DNA from: Deltaproteobacteria bacterium
GTDB taxonomy: Bacteria; Myxococcota; Polyangia; Polyangiales; B10-G4
DNA: 9,623 nucleotides
Reading direction: 5' to 3'
Assembly (NCBI GenBank): GCA_019312705.1
Contig: JAFDCW010000088.1
Location: forward strand, 1 to 9,623
The position numbers were made by a program, and so were the translations under genes. Below are positions 7,053 to 9,623 of this stretch, in pieces. Numbering within the stretch: the first letter of the stretch is position 1; the number at the start of each line of letters is the position of its first letter. Below the pieces are notes generated by a model, which did not search any database, was not told the origin of the DNA, and saw nothing but the letters and a program-made list of their open reading frames with translations.

Positions 7053-7086
7053 GTCTGCTCATCGCGGCGGCAGGCCCGCCCCCGCT

Positions 7087-7099
7087 GACCACGGTGGTC
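7087..7099. repeat. 13-base palindrome beside the OYE-type stop
   Basis: GACCAC-G-GTGGTC is a perfect inverted repeat with a one-base centre, starting 6 bases past the stop codon of the minus-strand OYE-type gene. No T-run follows on either strand, so it is not an obvious terminator. It could be a protein-binding site or chance in G+C-rich DNA. Confidence 0.3.
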
Positions 7100-7104
7100 T
7101 GTCG

Positions 7105-8310
7105 TCAACTCGCCGCCGATGACACCGAACGAGGCCCGTCGAGCACGCACCGGACGCCCCCCATGTCCATCTCGGCGATGCAGAGGTTGCAGGCGTCGCA
7201 GCGCGTGCGGTCGAGTTCTCCGCGAGCCATGCGATTGACGAAGTCCGGGTCGGCGATGAGGGCGCGACCGAGGACGACGAAGTCGAAGCCTCGCTCCCGT
7301 GCCTGCACGAGATTGTCGCGCGAGACGAGGCCGCCGAGGAGACCGATGGGCATCTTCACCTCGCTGCGCACGCGCTCGGCGAGGGGCAAAAAGAAAGCCT
7401 CGGAGAAGGTATGGGGCCGCACGATGGCCTGGCCGAGCACGCGCATCGCCGCAGCCGCGAGGGGGTCACTCTGGGCCGCGGCCATCTCCTTCAGGGGAAG
7501 CCCGCCGCGCAGCAGGTAGAACGGGGACCGGGCGGTATTGCCGCCGCTGGGGATCAAGAGGTCGACGGCCCCACTCTCTTCGAGGGCAACGGCGACCTGC
7601 ACCGCTTCATCGATGCCGAGGCCCCCAGGAAAACCGTCGTCGAGGTTGGTCTTGGCGATCACCGCGACGCCCGTCCCGACCGCCGCGCGAACCCGTTCGA
7701 GGACCGCGAGGGGAAAGCGCAGCCGGTTGTCGAGGCTGCCGCCGTAGCGGTCCCGGCGGCGGTTGATTGCTGGCGAGAGAAACTGGCTCAGCAGGTACCC
7801 GTGACCGAGGTGCACCTCGACGGCATCGAAGCCGAGGCCCGCGGCGGTCTCGGCGGCCCGGCCGAAGTCGTCGACCGCCGCGTCGATGTCGGCCCCGGAC
7901 ATCGCCCGGGCCCAGGGCAAGCCGGCCGCAACCCCGTAGGCATTGAATGCCAGGGACGGCCCCCGGGGCGCCCGGCCCCCCGGGCCGCGAACCTTACTGA
8001 ACATGCCCGCGTGACCAATCTGCAGCGAGACCCGCCCCCCCGCGTCGTGCACGGCCCGGGTAAGCACCGAGAGGCGCTCACGGCTCGGCGCATTCAGTCG
8101 AAGCTGATCGGGGAAGGTGCGCCCCTCATCGCTCACGGCGCAATACGCCACGGTGGTGAGGCCGACGCCGCCCTCGGCGAGGCGTCGATGAAACGTGACG
8201 AGGTCCTCGGTCGCGACCCCCCCGGGGCTCATGCCCTCGTAAGTCGCGGCCTTGATCACACGGTTGCGCAACTCGAGGGGGCCTAGGGCGGCTGGGGCGA
8301 AGACAGGCAT
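7105..8310 (-). CDS. NADH:flavin oxidoreductase, Old Yellow Enzyme family
   Basis: 401 residues, FMN-dependent TIM barrel of the OYE / 2,4-dienoyl-CoA-reductase N-terminal type. It probably reduces activated C=C bonds of enones or enoyl compounds with NAD(P)H, in the cytosol; the exact substrate is unknown. Family signs: N-terminal FAPAALGPLELRNRVIKAA, LQIGHAG (Q97, H100), VEVHLGHGYLLSQFLSP (H167, H170, Y172) continuing into NRRRDRYGGSLDNRLRF, and C-terminal PIGLLGG followed by VVLGRALIADPDF. Near the end CDACNLC plus a later Cys (C371, C374, C377, C388) could hold an Fe-S cluster, as in longer multidomain relatives. This protein stops 13 residues later and has no FAD/NAD domain. The start at 8310 fits the family's N-terminus; the frame remains open to 8385, but that would overlap the divergent gene. 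No clear Shine-Dalgarno precedes it. Confidence 0.9.
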   Translation of the reverse strand: MPVFAPAALGPLELRNRVIKAATYEGMSPGGVATEDLVTFHRRLAEGGVGLTTVAYCAVSDEGRTFPDQLRLNAPSRERLSVLTRAVHDAGGRVSLQIGHAGMFSKVRGPGGRAPRGPSLAFNAYGVAAGLPWARAMSGADIDAAVDDFGRAAETAAGLGFDAVEVHLGHGYLLSQFLSPAINRRRDRYGGSLDNRLRFPLAVLERVRAAVGTGVAVIAKTNLDDGFPGGLGIDEAVQVAVALEESGAVDLLIPSGGNTARSPFYLLRGGLPLKEMAAAQSDPLAAAAMRVLGQAIVRPHTFSEAFFLPLAERVRSEVKMPIGLLGGLVSRDNLVQARERGFDFVVLGRALIADPDFVNRMARGELDRTRCDACNLCIAEMDMGGVRCVLDGPRSVSSAAS

Positions 8311-8331
8311 CGTCGACCATGCTACGCGGTC
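8291..8331. repeat. 41-bp direct repeat, copy A (OYE 5' end and promoter)
   Basis: Aligns without gaps to 8951-8991 (offset 660) with 34 of 41 bases identical. The share rises to 19 of 21 over the last 21 bases, ending in the exact block GCTACGCGGTC. Copy A spans the first ~6 codons of the OYE-type gene (MPVFAP on the minus strand) and about 21 bases upstream. The AlkB-type gene lies between the two copies. Confidence 0.8.
8319..8324 (-). promoter_or_regulatory. Candidate -10 box just before the OYE-type start
   Basis: On the minus strand TAGCAT (TAnnnT type) ends 8 bases before the ATG at 8310, with no ribosome binding site between. This spacing would place the transcript start at or next to the start codon. 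The box lies inside the 41-bp duplicated segment; in the second copy it reads TAGCAC. Confidence 0.35.
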
Positions 8332-8365
8332 GGAGCGCAGCCCGCGAAGGGTGAATGCTCCCGCC

Positions 8366-8917
8366 ATGACCCGCCCCGATTGCACCTACCACCCGGACTT
8401 CATCGAGGACCCCGAGACCCTCTTCGAGGTCGTCCGAGACGAAGTGCAATGGACCGACCAGATGACGTCGCGCCGCACCGCGAGCATGGGGTGGCCGTAC
8501 AACTATCGGAGTGCGAGCTACCCCTTCGCCGAGTGGCACCCTGCCGTACAAGCCGTCCGCGAACGGGTCGCGACGCAGGTGGGCTTCATGCCCACCAACT
8601 GCCTGATGAACTACTACCCAACCGGCCGCCACAGCCTGGGCTGGCACGCGGACGACGTGCACATCCTCGAGCCCGGAACCGGCATCGCGATCATCAGCCT
8701 CGGCGTCACCCGCCCTCTCCGTCTGCGCCGCCACGGCGATGACGGGTACGTCTACGAGTCCATGGACCTCGCCCCGGGCTCGCTCCTGCGCATGAGCGCC
8801 GCCATGCAGGCCATCTGGCAGCACTCCCTCAGGCGCGATCCAACTTCGCAGCCCCGAATCAGCCTGACCTTCCGGCACATCGTCCGGGACTCGGTGTCGC
8901 CGCCGCCGCGGTACTGA
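8366..8917 (+). CDS. AlkB-type 2-oxoglutarate/Fe(II)-dependent dioxygenase
   Basis: 183 residues. AlkB proteins use Fe(II), O2 and 2-oxoglutarate to remove alkyl groups from N1-methyladenine/N3-methylcytosine-type lesions in DNA or RNA by oxidative demethylation. Visible motifs: NYYPTGRHSLGWHADD with N82 and Y84 (2OG-contact pattern NxY) and the iron ligands H94 and D96 (HxD); the distal iron ligand H153 in IWQHSL; and RISLTFR with R164 and R170, the RxxxxxR signature. The upstream region MTSRRTASMGWPYNYRS matches the substrate-side part of ALKBH2/3-like members, and the length is normal for a compact bacterial form. The start is chosen at ATG 8366 because MTRPDCTYHPDFI begins the homologous region. 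An in-frame GTG at 8351 is an alternative, and GAAGGG at 8345-8350 is poorly spaced for both. It is divergent from the OYE-type gene (55 bases between starts), with an SDR 82 bases downstream. Confidence 0.88.
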   Translation: MTRPDCTYHPDFIEDPETLFEVVRDEVQWTDQMTSRRTASMGWPYNYRSASYPFAEWHPAVQAVRERVATQVGFMPTNCLMNYYPTGRHSLGWHADDVHILEPGTGIAIISLGVTRPLRLRRHGDDGYVYESMDLAPGSLLRMSAAMQAIWQHSLRRDPTSQPRISLTFRHIVRDSVSPPPRY

Positions 8918-8943
8918 TCGCGTCGAAGAAGACGGCCGGTCAG

Positions 8944-8954
8944 CCGAGGCTCGG
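8944..8954. repeat. 11-base palindrome upstream of the SDR gene
   Basis: CCGAG-G-CTCGG is a perfect inverted repeat about 46 bases before the SDR start and 26 bases after the AlkB stop. There is no T-run, so a terminator is unlikely. An operator half-site pair is possible, but so is chance. Confidence 0.25.
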
Positions 8955-8991
8955 GGGCAAAGACAGGGTTCGTCGCCCGTGCTACGCGGTC
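8951..8991. repeat. 41-bp direct repeat, copy B (decayed OYE 5' end)
   Basis: Partner of 8291-8331. On the minus strand it would read DRVARATNPVFAPE, against DRVAWSTMPVFAPA in copy A. The start ATG has become AAC and the TAGCAT box TAGCAC, so it no longer begins a gene on that strand. It ends 8 bases before the ATG of the SDR gene and may act in that gene's promoter. Confidence 0.8.
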
Positions 8992-8999
8992 ATTGAACA

Positions 9000-9623
9000 A
9001 TGCGTGAACTTCGAGGAAAGGTGGCGGTGGTCACCGGGGCGGCGGGGGGCATCGGTCGCGCCATCGCGGAGGGCCTCGCGTCCGAGGGCGCGACGTTGTG
9101 CCTCGTCGACGTGCGCGCCGAGGCCCTCGAAACCGCCGCCCGCGAACTCGGGCGGGACCACGAGGTCGACGCCCACGTGCTCGACGTCGCCGACGCGGGG
9201 GCCTGGCAAGGGCTGGCCGACGAGGTCGCCACGCGCCTGGGCGGCGCCGACCTGCTCATCAACAACGCCGGCATCAGCGTGCTTGGCGCCTTCGCCGACC
9301 AGAGCGTCGCCGACCTCGACCGCATCGTCGACGTGAACCTCAAAAGCGTTCTCTACGGCTGCCATGCGTTCTTGCCGCAGCTCCAGGGGCGCACCGAAGC
9401 CCACATCGTAAACATCTCGAGTCTCGCTGGCCGCGTGGCGTTCCCGCTTCAGTCGACCTACTGCGCGACCAAATACGCCGTCCGGGGCTTCAGCGGCGCC
9501 CTGCGCATGGAACTCGCCGGAGACCGCATCGGGGTGACCACAATCATGCCCGGCGCCGTGGCGACCGAGTTGCTCGACCGGGCGGCGAGCTACGACCGCC
9601 CGGCGAGCGCGGCCGTCGCCAAG
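9000..9623 (+). CDS. Short-chain dehydrogenase/reductase (classical SDR), 3' end outside window
   Basis: 208 residues visible from ATG 9000, reading MRELRGKVAVVTGAAGGIGR, open to the window edge. Classical SDRs are 250-270 residues, so about 45-60 are missing. It is a cytosolic NAD(P)-dependent Rossmann-fold oxidoreductase of unknown substrate (alcohol/ketone). Motifs: cofactor glycine loop TGAAGGIG (12-19); acidic D37 at the end of the second strand, which usually favours NAD(H) over NADP(H); the D62 V63 pair; NNAG (88-91); and the catalytic tetrad N113, S141, Y154, K158 (YCATK), with the following PG (184-185) and TE (189-190). All key residues are intact. No Shine-Dalgarno is visible; the direct-repeat copy B ends 8 bases before the start. 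It lies on the same strand as the AlkB-type gene, 82 bases downstream. Co-transcription is possible, but the intervening repeat suggests its own promoter. Confidence 0.93.
   Translation, partial: MRELRGKVAVVTGAAGGIGRAIAEGLASEGATLCLVDVRAEALETAARELGRDHEVDAHVLDVADAGAWQGLADEVATRLGGADLLINNAGISVLGAFADQSVADLDRIVDVNLKSVLYGCHAFLPQLQGRTEAHIVNISSLAGRVAFPLQSTYCATKYAVRGFSGALRMELAGDRIGVTTIMPGAVATELLDRAASYDRPASAAVAK

Noticed and set aside
7411..8286. 291-codon open frame on the plus strand
   Set aside because: Antisense to the OYE-type gene, which is supported by clear family motifs.
8252..8365. N-terminal extension of the AlkB-type protein from ATG 8252
   Set aside because: It would overlap the divergent OYE-type gene's 5' coding region and adds Arg-rich sequence not expected in the family. 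Homology begins at MTRPDCTYHPDFI.
8311..8385. N-terminal extension of the OYE-type protein up to 8385
   Set aside because: It would overlap the AlkB-type start. The family N-terminus is well matched from the ATG at 8310.
8126..8878. 250-codon open frame on the minus strand
   Set aside because: Antisense to the AlkB-type gene, overlaps the OYE-type start, and has no motif.
8752..9000. Minus-strand open frame containing DRVARATNPVFAPE as a second OYE gene
   Set aside because: Only about 17 coding bases resemble the OYE start, the ATG is lost, and the rest runs antisense into the AlkB-type gene. It is treated as a repeat copy, not a gene or pseudogene.
9004..9336. 110-codon open frame on the plus strand
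   Set aside because: It is a shadow of the SDR gene, whose frame from 9000 carries all SDR motifs.
1..9623. Mobile element, CRISPR array, tRNA/rRNA or defence island
   Set aside because: I found no transposase or integrase motifs, regularly spaced repeats, cloverleaf sequences or defence-type gene sets. Apart from the marked repeats the window is ordinary genes.

Overview
The window is strongly G+C-rich (about two thirds or more by eye), with G/C-biased third codon positions and tightly packed genes. It reads as an ordinary chromosomal segment, not an obvious mobile or phage region. I infer a myxobacterium-like organism (Myxococcota, old Deltaproteobacteria). The grounds are the base composition, two small lipoproteins, and a fibro-slime-domain lipoprotein whose lipid anchor is joined to its domain by a Gly/Asp-rich linker. 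This is inference; no rRNA or other marker gene is present to confirm it.

Layout. Positions 1-4517 (+) hold a two-gene unit. The first gene is pyruvate:ferredoxin (flavodoxin) oxidoreductase (nifJ family), whose first ~25-30 residues lie upstream of the window. Nine bases later comes a dihydroorotate-dehydrogenase-like flavoprotein of the type commonly found beside nifJ. Positions 4609-5929 (+) hold two predicted lipoproteins: a small Pro/Ala-rich one and a fibro-slime-domain one. The second ends 13 bases from the stop of a convergent gene. Positions 5943-8310 (-) hold an OYE-family NADH:flavin oxidoreductase followed by an uncharacterised protein with kinase/aminoglycoside-phosphotransferase-like catalytic motifs. 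A small terminator-like hairpin and a candidate promoter lie between these two. Positions 8366-9623 (+) hold an AlkB-type 2-oxoglutarate/Fe(II) dioxygenase and a classical short-chain dehydrogenase/reductase that runs off the window.

How they work together. The PFOR and its partner are likely co-transcribed and belong to low-potential (ferredoxin-linked) redox metabolism. The OYE-type enzyme and the SDR are soluble oxidoreductases transcribed divergently with the AlkB gene between them. A 41-bp imperfect direct repeat (34/41 identical, offset exactly 660 bp) brackets the AlkB gene. It looks like a duplicated copy of the OYE gene's 5' end and promoter.

I see no tRNA, rRNA, CRISPR array, transposase, attachment site or origin, and no gene-free stretch over 300 bases. 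There is no convincing defence or novel multi-gene system here. The most unusual items are the bracketing repeat, the DHOD-like protein lacking the DHOD catalytic motif, the orphan kinase-like protein, and several TAnnnT boxes placed so close to start codons that leaderless transcription is possible.
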